Assembly: GCA_023139255.1 (NCBI GenBank)
Contig: JAGLNY010000278.1
Span: 1 to 6,935, forward strand
Direction of reading: 5' to 3'
Source of the DNA: Spirochaetales bacterium
GTDB lineage: Bacteria; Spirochaetota; Spirochaetia; JABMQR01
DNA: 6,935 bases
Shown piece after piece: positions 1-6,583 of this stretch. How positions within the stretch are numbered: the stretch's first letter is position 1; each line of letters begins with the position of its first letter. The notes under the pieces are model-generated. The model worked only from the letters and a program-made list of their open reading frames with translations. It did no database searches and was not told where the DNA came from. A program made the translations under genes and the position numbers.

Positions 1-30
1 AAAAAACAATACAAAAACTATATATTGTTT
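1..30 (-). terminator. Possible weak rho-independent terminator after the lolE-like gene
   Basis: On the minus strand AAACAATA (30 to 23) can pair with TATTGTTT (11 to 4) across an 11-base loop, and the run of T continues to the window edge. The stem has one G-C pair, so it is weak, and sequence beyond the edge is needed to see the full T-tract. It starts at the last base of the stop codon, the right place for an operon end. Confidence 0.35.
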
Positions 31-1274
31 CATGTAGTATTAAGGATCTTGATGGTAGTTATATTTTTCAATCTTCTTAAAGGTATCAATATTGATAAAT
101 ATGAAATAATACAAGTAAATAGAACAACTAAAAGTAATTGTTTTATATGAATATGAATAGGAATTGAAATTAGATAATAATCAGCTGCAGCAATTCCTGT
201 ATGGGAAATTGCTGATAAAATTGTATTCAGATTTATTCCAATTAGAAGACCAATAAAAACACCAATAAAAGCACCTAGAAAACTAATTGACATTACAGCT
301 AGCAGAAAAGACTGCCTAATAGCGCGGGAAGGCGCACCAACAGCTTTCATTATTCCAATATTAATATAATTTTCCTGTATAAGCATTATACATAATGAAG
401 AGATATTTACACCTGAAATCATAATTATTAATGCCATAACAACATACAAAATGTTTTTTGTTTCAGCAAAATTTCTAAATAAGCTTCTATTTAACATATC
501 CCAGGTTTTTACTACCCATGATGTATCATTTATTAAGATATGTATTTTTTCAGCTGTATCATAGACATCGCCAAGTTTGTTTGAGTTAAGCCTAATCGAA
601 AAATATTGTTTTCCTGAATCCTTCAGTATATTTGAAGCATTATTACTACTGATAAATACCAACTGTTTATCAAGGTTCCTGTACCCGGAATTGATGATCC
701 CTGAAACTTCAAGTAAAGTCGGTTTGAAAAATGTCTGGCCTGAAGAGTTGCTGACTGCAGCTATAGCCAACCGATCAAAAAGATCTAAACCAAGATTATC
801 AGCTATTGTTCTGCTAATAACAATATCCCTGGTGCTGCTAATTACTAACGATCCTGTTATAGCAGAAAACTCTTCAATAATTTCATTATCTTCAAGAAAA
901 TATTCAGTTATTCCGCGTAGTATAGTACTGTATGATCCTTTTGATGAATATAACACTCCATACCCTTCATATATAAATTCACACGAATCCACTTCCGGTA
1001 TTTTCAGGACATTGCTCATAAATTCGGTTTTCTCTGTTTCTGTAATATCTAAAGGGGAGTAAACCTGAATGTGTCCGCTCTGCAGATCAATATATTTTTC
1101 TATGATCCCTTCTGTCATACCATTTATTAGAATAATTGATATAATAAGCGGCACAACAGAAAAAGCAACAATAAAAACTGACCAGATAATATGTTTCTTT
1201 TTTTGTTTTGATGAGGAATGAAAATTCATTATTTTTCTTGCCCAAAAAAGGGATCCATGATTAATTAACTTCAC
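30..1274 (-). CDS. lolE: LolC/LolE-family permease of lipoprotein-releasing ABC transporter (second copy)
   Basis: This is the partner permease of the transporter, an inner-membrane protein of 414 residues starting at GTG. The GTG overlaps the lolD stop (GTGA). The layout is FtsX/LolE-like: a basic stretch (QKKKH) then TM1 at about 29-51, a large periplasmic domain (52-272), and TM2 at 273-298, TM3 at 322-348 and TM4 at 377-399. Directly after TM1 it has the LQSGHIQVYSP motif typical of this permease family, and after TM2 the cytoplasmic coupling segment NIGIMKAVGAPS (305-316), where Asn replaces the usual acidic residue before I-[AG]-I. The C-terminus (IPLRRLKNITTIKIL) is less canonical than in the first permease, so it has diverged. 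The lolE symbol follows gene order; specialisation for binding lipoprotein or a LolA-type carrier cannot be read from the sequence. Confidence 0.88.
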   Translation of the reverse strand: MKLINHGSLFWARKIMNFHSSSKQKKKHIIWSVFIVAFSVVPLIISIILINGMTEGIIEKYIDLQSGHIQVYSPLDITETEKTEFMSNVLKIPEVDSCEFIYEGYGVLYSSKGSYSTILRGITEYFLEDNEIIEEFSAITGSLVISSTRDIVISRTIADNLGLDLFDRLAIAAVSNSSGQTFFKPTLLEVSGIINSGYRNLDKQLVFISSNNASNILKDSGKQYFSIRLNSNKLGDVYDTAEKIHILINDTSWVVKTWDMLNRSLFRNFAETKNILYVVMALIIMISGVNISSLCIMLIQENYINIGIMKAVGAPSRAIRQSFLLAVMSISFLGAFIGVFIGLLIGINLNTILSAISHTGIAAADYYLISIPIHIHIKQLLLVVLFTCIISYLSILIPLRRLKNITTIKILNTT

Positions 1275-1993
1275 ATATCACCTTTAAAAACACCTTTTTT
1301 CAAAAATAGAGTCCTGTCTGAAAACTTTGAAATATAGGGATCATGTGTCACAAGAACCAAACTTTTACAATATTTCTTTACCAACCCAAAAAGCAGATCT
1401 TCAATGATGCGAGAGTTTTCTTCATCAAGATTGCCGGTAGGTTCATCGGCAAGTATAATATCAGGGTCATTTATTAATGCACGTGCAATAGCTGTTCGCT
1501 GCCTTTCTCCCCCTGAAAGCTGACCCGGAAAATTATGAACTTTATTTAATAAACCTACGTCACTCATCAATCTCAGGGCATTTTCTTTTGCTTCTCTTCT
1601 TTTTTTTCCATGAATCATGGATGTGACTATGAGATTTTCCAAAGCAGTAAAATCTTCAAGTAAATAATGCATCTGAAAAATAAAGCCAATATGATTTTTT
1701 CTAAATTGAGTAAGTTCGTCAGAGTTCAATGTATTTATTTCTTTTCCTGCAGCATACACTGAACCTGAATCAGCAGAATCCAACCCTCCAATCAGATGGA
1801 GAAAAGTACTTTTACCACACCCGCTTTTCCCCATAATTACAACAGAGGATCCTGTTCTAAGTTCAAAATTAATGGAATTAAGAACCGTGAGCGTTTCTGT
1901 TCCATTAATATATGATTTTGAAAGATTTTCAACTTTTACAGCTGTTTCATGTGTTTGATTATTATTCATAATGCAGTATCCATTATTATTCAT
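1271..1993 (-). CDS. lolD: LolD-type ATPase of lipoprotein-releasing ABC transporter
   Basis: This is the cytoplasmic ATPase that powers the two neighbouring permeases. The 240 residues hold a complete nucleotide-binding domain: Walker A GKSGCGKST (55-63), Q-loop Gln107 in FIFQMHYLLEDFTALEN, signature LSGGERQR (159-166), Walker B IILADE (179-184, catalytic Glu184), D-loop GNLD (187-190) and H-loop His217 in LVTHD. The stretch after the Q-loop closely follows the LolD pattern (FQ-x-HHLL-x-x-FTALEN), with Tyr in place of the second His. This and the flanking permeases favour LolD over other members of the MacB/FtsE/LolD group. The N-terminus is odd: MNNNGYCI followed by MNNN comes from the 24-bp tandem duplication, so residues 1-8 are probably an added, dispensable extension. 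The ATG at 1969 could also initiate, giving 232 residues. It ends by sharing GTGA with the next gene. Confidence 0.95.
   Translation of the reverse strand: MNNNGYCIMNNNQTHETAVKVENLSKSYINGTETLTVLNSINFELRTGSSVVIMGKSGCGKSTFLHLIGGLDSADSGSVYAAGKEINTLNSDELTQFRKNHIGFIFQMHYLLEDFTALENLIVTSMIHGKKRREAKENALRLMSDVGLLNKVHNFPGQLSGGERQRTAIARALINDPDIILADEPTGNLDEENSRIIEDLLFGLVKKYCKSLVLVTHDPYISKFSDRTLFLKKGVFKGDM
1281..1285 (-). promoter_or_regulatory. Ribosome binding site of the lolE-like gene
   Basis: The minus strand has AAAGG followed, six bases later, by the GTG at 1274. It supports the GTG. The nearby ATG at 1276 is out of frame, is the last codon of lolD, and is followed at once by TGA, so it cannot be the start. 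Confidence 0.65.
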
Positions 1994-2005
1994 AATGCAG
2001 TATCC
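1958..2005 (-). repeat. Perfect 24-bp tandem duplication across the lolC/lolD junction
   Basis: Positions 1958-1981 and 1982-2005 are identical. On the plus strand each unit starts ATTATTATTC and ends ATGCAGTATCC. On the minus strand each unit carries GGATACTGCATT, an ATG and three Asn codons. The right-hand copy spans the end of lolC and the ATG at 1993. The left-hand copy lies inside lolD and supplies an in-frame ATG at 1969. Because 24 is a multiple of three, the reading frame is kept and lolD gains eight residues. Confidence 0.95.
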
Positions 2006-3218
2006 TTACCGGCTCAAATTTCATAATTTTCTTTACTGCAATCCAGGATGCTCCAAGACTTAAAATCAATATCCCTAATGATAAAAAAACAAGTTCCGTC
2101 GGAATAATCCGGACAGGAAAAGAATAATTGAAAAATATAGAACTAGACCCTGTTAACATCTTTATGACGGATCCTAATGAAGAAAGAATTAAATTAACAT
2201 TATTTGCAGCTAAAATACCAAAAACTAATCCAAATACTATACCAAAAAATGCTATATAGATACCTTGTAAAATAAAAACAGCTACTAAATTGATTTCTGA
2301 AGCCCCTACAGCAGCCATTATACCAATATCTTTCTTTTTAGAAAAAACAAGTCTCTCAATCGAATTTTTAATGTTAATTGAGACTACCAGGAAAACAAGA
2401 AACAATATGATAAACATGCTGTATTTTTCCAACATCAATGCTGAATAGAGTGATTTGTTGATTTCTTTCCATGATTCTACCACTATAACACCATTGAACT
2501 TTTCTGCCTCATCAATAAATGCATGTATTTTGTCTTTGTCAATTAGCTTAATTCCAATCCTGGGAATAGTTTTTGGAAGCATTTTCTTAAGAAGGGATAT
2601 ATTAACAAAACAAAGCAAAGAATCTATTTCCGGATATCCAGTGCCTACTTTAGCCATAACTGACATCTGTTTCTTAAGTGGAACAAAATTAATTGTCTTT
2701 CCTTCACCAATAACCAAAAGCTCGACTAATGAATTTACGCCTGCCCCGATATTAACAGCAAGATTTCTACCAAGAACTATCTGATCCAGTGAGTCAATAG
2801 CAAAATTTCCGGACACCACAGACAACTCTTCTTTAAAACCTAAATCACTATCATACACTTCAGCAGGAAGCCCCTTGATTAAACAAGGTTGGGGTTCAAC
2901 ATAAGATGAACGTATAACTCCTTCGAGTTCCATAAATTCAAAAGAGTATTGAACATATCCAGTATCTTTTAAGAACTTGTGAAATTTTTCACTATCTGTT
3001 CCGGGCTCAACTGTTATTCTTGCATGATATGATTCAATCTCAATTAAATCATTCAAATATCCTTGCTGTAGACCGTTCATAATACCAATTATGACAATAA
3101 CAGCAATTAATCCAACTGCGATACCTATTATTGACATACTGGCAAATCGAAATTTTTTCTTATACCCAGCAGTAAAATACTTAAACGAGGTGAATAAGAT
3201 CCACTGTAAAGCTGACAC
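1986..3218 (-). CDS. lolC: LolC/LolE-family permease of lipoprotein-releasing ABC transporter (first copy)
   Basis: This is an inner-membrane subunit that would pair with the second permease and LolD to extract lipoproteins from the outer leaflet of the inner membrane. From the GTG start it has 410 residues, normal for the family. TM1 is at about 27-49 (ending IIGIMNG), followed by a large periplasmic domain (50-264), then TM2 at 265-286, TM3 at 310-338 and TM4 at 374-396. Before and within TM2 lies LEKYSMFIILF and then NIKNSIERLVFSKKKDIGIM, the conserved Lol coupling-helix region. The C-terminus EPVRILHYE matches the family's typical P-x-x-x-L-x-Y-E ending. An in-frame ATG at 3260 would add 14 residues (424 in total) and overlap the upstream gene by 41 bp; I judge this less likely. 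The stop overlaps the lolD ATG by 8 bp. Assigning LolC rather than LolE is by gene order only. Confidence 0.9.
   Translation of the reverse strand: MSALQWILFTSFKYFTAGYKKKFRFASMSIIGIAVGLIAVIVIIGIMNGLQQGYLNDLIEIESYHARITVEPGTDSEKFHKFLKDTGYVQYSFEFMELEGVIRSSYVEPQPCLIKGLPAEVYDSDLGFKEELSVVSGNFAIDSLDQIVLGRNLAVNIGAGVNSLVELLVIGEGKTINFVPLKKQMSVMAKVGTGYPEIDSLLCFVNISLLKKMLPKTIPRIGIKLIDKDKIHAFIDEAEKFNGVIVVESWKEINKSLYSALMLEKYSMFIILFLVFLVVSINIKNSIERLVFSKKKDIGIMAAVGASEINLVAVFILQGIYIAFFGIVFGLVFGILAANNVNLILSSLGSVIKMLTGSSSIFFNYSFPVRIIPTELVFLSLGILILSLGASWIAVKKIMKFEPVRILHYE
2003..2007 (-). promoter_or_regulatory. Ribosome binding site of lolD
   Basis: AAGGA on the minus strand lies nine bases before the ATG at 1993, within the last codons of lolC. 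The duplicated copy upstream of the internal ATG at 1969 keeps only GGA (plus-strand 1979-1981) preceded by T, so it is a weaker site. This favours the ATG at 1993 but does not exclude use of both. Confidence 0.55.
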
Positions 3219-3219
3219 T

Positions 3220-4278
3220 CTACTCCCCGGCAAATTTAGAATCCTTGATGGTTCGACCATCTTCTGCGTAAGTAATTATTAAGTATAAAGAGCCTTCTTT
3301 ATAGATTTCCTCTCTATTCCCTGTTTTATTAAAAATAGTTTTTGTCTTTATTAATCCATTTTCAAACATGAGCTCAATTTCCGGATTACCATCTTCATCA
3401 TTAATATATTCATAAATAATTTTATTATCCTGAGAGATAACAGTTTTTGTAATTAAATAATTTTCCTTATCATAATAAAAGAAAACTGTTTCTATAGCTT
3501 CATCTGTTTCAATTACTTGACGGCTCAAGCTGCCATCATCAGTATATGAGCTTATTACTATTGTACCATCCGGATTTTTCTCAGTAACTACAAGTTCTCC
3601 TGATTGTGTTGTCTGAATTTCCTGATCTAGAGTTACTTTCAATCCAGAAACCCATTTCTCAGTGATATGCATACCATTTGGATATGATTTTATCACTGAA
3701 AAATCACCTTTTCTTCCTAATGCAGTTTTTGAAATATTTGGGCTGCTTCCTATGATTAGAATTTCTATTAAATTGTTAAAAAAATAATTTGTTTGTCTAA
3801 GATGGAGACTGCCATCAGACTTTCGAACATAATTTGTCAATTTAGAAAGTACTTCCCCGGTAAAAACACTTTTTCTTAAAAGTTCACCATCAAAATATTG
3901 ATAGACAATATGACTTACCTGATTATCGGAAAGGATTATTTTCTCCTCGATAAGCAGGTTGTCAAAATAAACACTTTCGTGTCTTGATCCATCAGAAAAA
4001 AATCTGACAACTTCTTTACCTTGATCCAGGAAAATATGCATTTCAGACCAAATTTCTATACCTATATGAAACAAAGTCTCATGTAGAACATTATTTTCAG
4101 AATAAGATTTAACAAACCACTCATAGTCATTATAATTTGATTCAGGTATTTCATGTAACTTCATGCCGATACAATTTGATGCATAATATGTATTTACAGT
4201 ACAGAAAAGCTGGCCTGAAGATATTAATAAAAATATCGTTATCAATATGATACTATATAAACGCTTTTTCTTATGCAT
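3220..4278 (-). CDS. Exported protein of repeated beta-hairpin (MORN_2/YwqK-like) units, function unknown
   Basis: This 352-residue protein begins with a lysine-rich n-region and a hydrophobic core (residues 7-21), a signal peptide ending near SGQLFC. Cys26 does not sit in a good lipobox because Phe precedes it, so secretion to the periplasm is likelier than lipidation, though spirochaetal lipoboxes are permissive. The mature part is strand-rich, with turns of the form [SPDE]-D/N-G-x at about 95-98, 154-157, 201-202, 236-239, 247-250, 296-297, 307-308, 328-329 and 340-341, each flanked by alternating hydrophobic and charged residues. This resembles irregular MORN_2/YwqK-type or YD-like hairpin repeats. 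No catalytic motif is visible. The ATG overlaps the ftsY stop (ATGCATAA), with GGGA about nine or ten bases upstream. The TAG stop is one base from the preferred lolC GTG. Its place between ftsY and lolCDE hints at an envelope role, which is inference. Confidence 0.82.
   Translation of the reverse strand: MHKKKRLYSIILITIFLLISSGQLFCTVNTYYASNCIGMKLHEIPESNYNDYEWFVKSYSENNVLHETLFHIGIEIWSEMHIFLDQGKEVVRFFSDGSRHESVYFDNLLIEEKIILSDNQVSHIVYQYFDGELLRKSVFTGEVLSKLTNYVRKSDGSLHLRQTNYFFNNLIEILIIGSSPNISKTALGRKGDFSVIKSYPNGMHITEKWVSGLKVTLDQEIQTTQSGELVVTEKNPDGTIVISSYTDDGSLSRQVIETDEAIETVFFYYDKENYLITKTVISQDNKIIYEYINDEDGNPEIELMFENGLIKTKTIFNKTGNREEIYKEGSLYLIITYAEDGRTIKDSKFAGE
3223..3228 (-). promoter_or_regulatory. 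Ribosome binding site deciding the GTG start of the lolC-like gene
   Basis: The minus strand reads GGGGAG, TAGA, then GTG at 3218. The TAG inside the spacer is the stop of the upstream gene. The purine-rich GGGGAG is the best Shine-Dalgarno match near this junction, though its four-base spacing is a little short. The alternative ATG at 3260 has only CAGAAG directly against it, which is a poor site. I therefore place the lolC start at 3218. Confidence 0.6.
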
Positions 4279-5149
4279 CTTGCTCTATCCCAAGTAAAGT
4301 ATTGAGAAATTCCTCTTTATTAAAAATTGAAAGATCATTATACCTCTCCCCTGTTCCTATGAAACTGATAGGAATTTTAAATTTCTTACCAATTTGTATA
4401 ATACTACCCCCTTTTGATGCAGAATCATATTTAGTAAGAGCCAGTGTGGTAATACCAATGGCATTATGAAACATCTCTGCCTGACGAATTCCATTCTGTC
4501 CGGTTGTACTGTCTATAACAAGAATTTTAATATAATTCTCTTCAGAAATTCTCTTTCTGATTATCTTGTCAATTTTTTGCAGTTCTTTAAGAAGATTATC
4601 TTTAGTATGCATCCTGCCTGCAGTATCAGCAAGAATAATCTGGTCTTTTTTAGCAGATGCACTGGAAATTGTATCATAAATAACTGCTCCGGGATCGGAC
4701 CCCGGATTTTGTCGTACAATACGACATCCAACACGGTCAGCATGCAACTGCAACTGATCCGCGGCCGCAGCTCTAAAAGTATCTGCAGCACTCATTACTA
4801 CGCTATATCCCTGGGATAAGTATTTATTTGCTAACTTAGCTATTGTTGTAGTTTTCCCAACACCGTTTACTCCTAAAACTAAAATCATGCTCAGTTTGTC
4901 TTTCTGTAAGACGGGCAAGTATGAGTTAATATATTGTGATAATTCTTCTTTTAAAGTATTTAAAGCCTCAACATTTGAAACACGCTGTTTCCTGCACAGC
5001 TCTTGAAGTTTTTCTGAAATCCCAAATGCTTCAACTGCACCAAGGTCTCCTTCGATGAGTAGATCTTCAAGATTTTCAAAAAAACTTTCATCAAACTGTT
5101 TTTTTGATTTAAACAAATAGGCTAGTCTCTCACCAAATCTTTTTTTCAT
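4271..5149 (-). CDS. ftsY: Signal recognition particle receptor FtsY (GTPase)
   Basis: FtsY docks SRP-ribosome-nascent chain complexes at the inner membrane and passes them to SecYEG after reciprocal GTP hydrolysis with Ffh. The 292 residues are a compact NG core. An amphipathic N-terminal helix (KKRFGERLAYLF) and four-helix N domain span about 1-80. The P-loop is GVNGVGKTT (93-101), the insertion-box side carries DTFRAAAA (123-130), G3 is DTAGRM (175-180), then come DSTTGQNG (213-220), G4 TKYD (239-242), the KGG closing loop (246-248) and GTGER (265-269). The long acidic A domain of E. coli FtsY is absent, as in many bacteria, so membrane binding probably uses the N-terminal helix. TKYD replaces the usual TKLD, and DSASKGG the usual DGTAKGG. 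FtsY rather than Ffh is clear from the start of the N domain and the lack of an M domain. The stop overlaps the next start by 8 bp. Confidence 0.96.
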   Translation of the reverse strand: MKKRFGERLAYLFKSKKQFDESFFENLEDLLIEGDLGAVEAFGISEKLQELCRKQRVSNVEALNTLKEELSQYINSYLPVLQKDKLSMILVLGVNGVGKTTTIAKLANKYLSQGYSVVMSAADTFRAAAADQLQLHADRVGCRIVRQNPGSDPGAVIYDTISSASAKKDQIILADTAGRMHTKDNLLKELQKIDKIIRKRISEENYIKILVIDSTTGQNGIRQAEMFHNAIGITTLALTKYDSASKGGSIIQIGKKFKIPISFIGTGERYNDLSIFNKEEFLNTLLGIEQDA

Positions 5150-5155
5150 ACAATA

Positions 5156-5159
5156 TCCT
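5156..5159 (-). promoter_or_regulatory. Ribosome binding site of ftsY
   Basis: On the minus strand AGGA is followed by TATTGT and then the ATG at 5149, a standard six-base spacing. It lies in the only true intergenic gap of the window (27 bp, 5150-5176). It supports the ATG as the ftsY start and suggests ftsY does not rely on coupling to the upstream gene. Confidence 0.7.
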
Positions 5160-5176
5160 GATTTATAATACTCTAT

Positions 5177-6583
5177 TTATAGAATTTTTGTTCTGGTATA
5201 ATAATCTACTAAACTAATAATCGTATCAAGTAGTAAAGAAAAATTTATGGCTAATGAACAGCCCAAAACCGCTTCAGCAAAAGGAAAATCATACCCGGAA
5301 ACTAAACCAAATAATAAAACTGAAGCAGGTAAACTAAGAATAGTTTCAGAAAGAGATTTGTAAAATCTTAATTGACCATAATTTATCTCAGAATCAAACC
5401 TCATCCATTCAGGACGTAAATGATACGAAAAATTATTATTTTCTTCATGAGTATTTACTAAAATATTTTGTGAAATATACCCATCAGCTTCCACAAACAG
5501 AGAGAACTGCTCTCCCAATATCTCCCGTATTTTTGCAGGTGTTATTAATATTTCCTGATATTCTGTTGTTATAACAGAATTGGAAGGAAACAAACTGACT
5601 GATAATAATGTATTTTCGCTATCAGGGACATCAGGTTCAAGAACAGTAATTTGACCTGGGATGAGTTCACATGTAATTACTTCCTGATAATTGTTATCTG
5701 TTTTATAAATTGTTACTTCATAAATTCCAGGCGGTAGTGCTTGTAAACCGGGATCAGCTTTAGAATAACTATTTTCACCAATAGTAAGCATGATACCCGG
5801 TGCCTCTGTTTTGACTGTAAGTGAGGCTCGTGAATAACCGCCGATACTTGTTGAAAAAATATCAATTACTTTTTCAGAAACAGTATATAAATTATTCATT
5901 GAAAATGAATATTGCAATAAAACAATCGGCTTTGTATGTATTAAGGAAAACTCATACATTCGAAAAATGTACACTTTGCCAATTTTTTCAATTTCACTAC
6001 TTATAATGCTGTTATAGGATAAATCTTTTAGGACAACTGAGGCCCTGACAGCGTCCTCAATGCTCAGACGAGGTATAAGATTATCATTATTCTTGAACTC
6101 AATCAAAAGAGGAAGTCGTTCTGGAATAATTATATATTCTTCCAAATCATTACCTTTAAGGACGTTTGCAGAGGCATTCTGTCCAGCTTGATTAAGTAAA
6201 AATTTTAGACTTTCACTATTTATTTTGCTGAAATTTTCAGTGTCATATTGCTCATTTTCAAGATTCTCATAATACTGTAGCATGAAATTTCTCTCAGGTT
6301 CACTAACTATATGAAAATTAAAAATTTCTAAATGTTTTTGAAAAATTGAGTTTATATAATCAAGTACCAGATAATCATCAGATTGAGGATTTTCAATATT
6401 TAACTTTATATCTGTTAGACCTACACTCCAAATCCCATGTTTTTGAATAAATAATTCTTTCGGAACCTTCACAATATCTACACCTTGAGCTTGAAAAAAT
6501 GTAAATATTACCATAATTGTTACAAGAAAAAAGATTATAGAGATTTTAAATTTTGAAGAACATCGATTTACTTCATTTTCCAT
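5177..6583 (-). CDS. Exported/membrane protein with two PEGA-like domains, function unknown
   Basis: I do not recognise a named family for this 468-residue protein. Residues 14-31 form a hydrophobic signal peptide or N-terminal anchor, with a possible signal peptidase I site near AQG (32-34) and no lipobox. Residues 41-250 are a mixed alpha/beta region whose helix-then-strand pattern vaguely recalls CsgG/TolB-N-like periplasmic domains; this is only an impression. Residues 255-318 read as a PEGA-like beta domain (VKTEAPG, then LPPGIYEVTIYK). Residues 326-390 look like a second, degenerate copy with the typical FVEADGY. Two hydrophobic stretches (about 412-429 and 434-458) could anchor the C-terminus, leaving the middle in the periplasm. 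The ATG lies inside prfB and has only a weak upstream GAAG about 10 bases away, so translation may be coupled to prfB. No other good start precedes the signal segment. The real-gene call is firm; the domain reading is moderate. Confidence 0.85.
   Translation of the reverse strand: MENEVNRCSSKFKISIIFFLVTIMVIFTFFQAQGVDIVKVPKELFIQKHGIWSVGLTDIKLNIENPQSDDYLVLDYINSIFQKHLEIFNFHIVSEPERNFMLQYYENLENEQYDTENFSKINSESLKFLLNQAGQNASANVLKGNDLEEYIIIPERLPLLIEFKNNDNLIPRLSIEDAVRASVVLKDLSYNSIISSEIEKIGKVYIFRMYEFSLIHTKPIVLLQYSFSMNNLYTVSEKVIDIFSTSIGGYSRASLTVKTEAPGIMLTIGENSYSKADPGLQALPPGIYEVTIYKTDNNYQEVITCELIPGQITVLEPDVPDSENTLLSVSLFPSNSVITTEYQEILITPAKIREILGEQFSLFVEADGYISQNILVNTHEENNNFSYHLRPEWMRFDSEINYGQLRFYKSLSETILSLPASVLLFGLVSGYDFPFAEAVLGCSLAINFSLLLDTIISLVDYYTRTKIL

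Noticed and set aside
577..1062. Long open frame (161 codons) on the plus strand
   Set aside because: It is antisense to the lolE-like periplasmic domain, has no recognisable domains, and the minus-strand protein here is clearly the coding one.
4196..4210. Lipobox at Cys26 of the repeat-rich exported protein
   Set aside because: The residues before Cys are Q-L-F, and a large aromatic at -1 is not accepted by normal or spirochaetal lipobox rules, so a signal peptidase I signal is preferred.
4688..4725. Two adjacent GC-rich hairpins (stem TCCGGG/CCCGGA, then GTCGT/ACGAC)
   Set aside because: They fall in the middle of ftsY, in codons for RIVRQNPGSDPG, have no T-run, and are explained by codon constraint.
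4759..4768. Local GC-rich patch CCGCGGCCGC in an AT-rich region
   Set aside because: It encodes the Ala-rich part of the conserved DTFRAAAADQ motif of FtsY, so no sign of transfer or a regulatory site is needed to explain it.
4805..4817. Palindrome TATCCC-T-GGGATA, operator-like
   Set aside because: It lies within ftsY coding sequence with a one-base centre and no second copy nearby; chance is the simplest reading.
4466..4819. Plus-strand and second minus-strand open frames inside ftsY
   Set aside because: Both lie over the conserved GTPase motifs of ftsY and encode Cys/Ser-rich or low-information peptides, so they are shadows.
5150..5176. Possible promoter before ftsY (TATTAT as a -10)
   Set aside because: The hexamer 17 bases upstream is GAACAA, far from TTGACA, and the element is too close to the ribosome binding site to leave a leader.
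5499..5515. Inverted repeat GAGAG/CTCTC
   Set aside because: It is a five-base stem within the PEGA-like gene with no T-run or partner element; probably chance.
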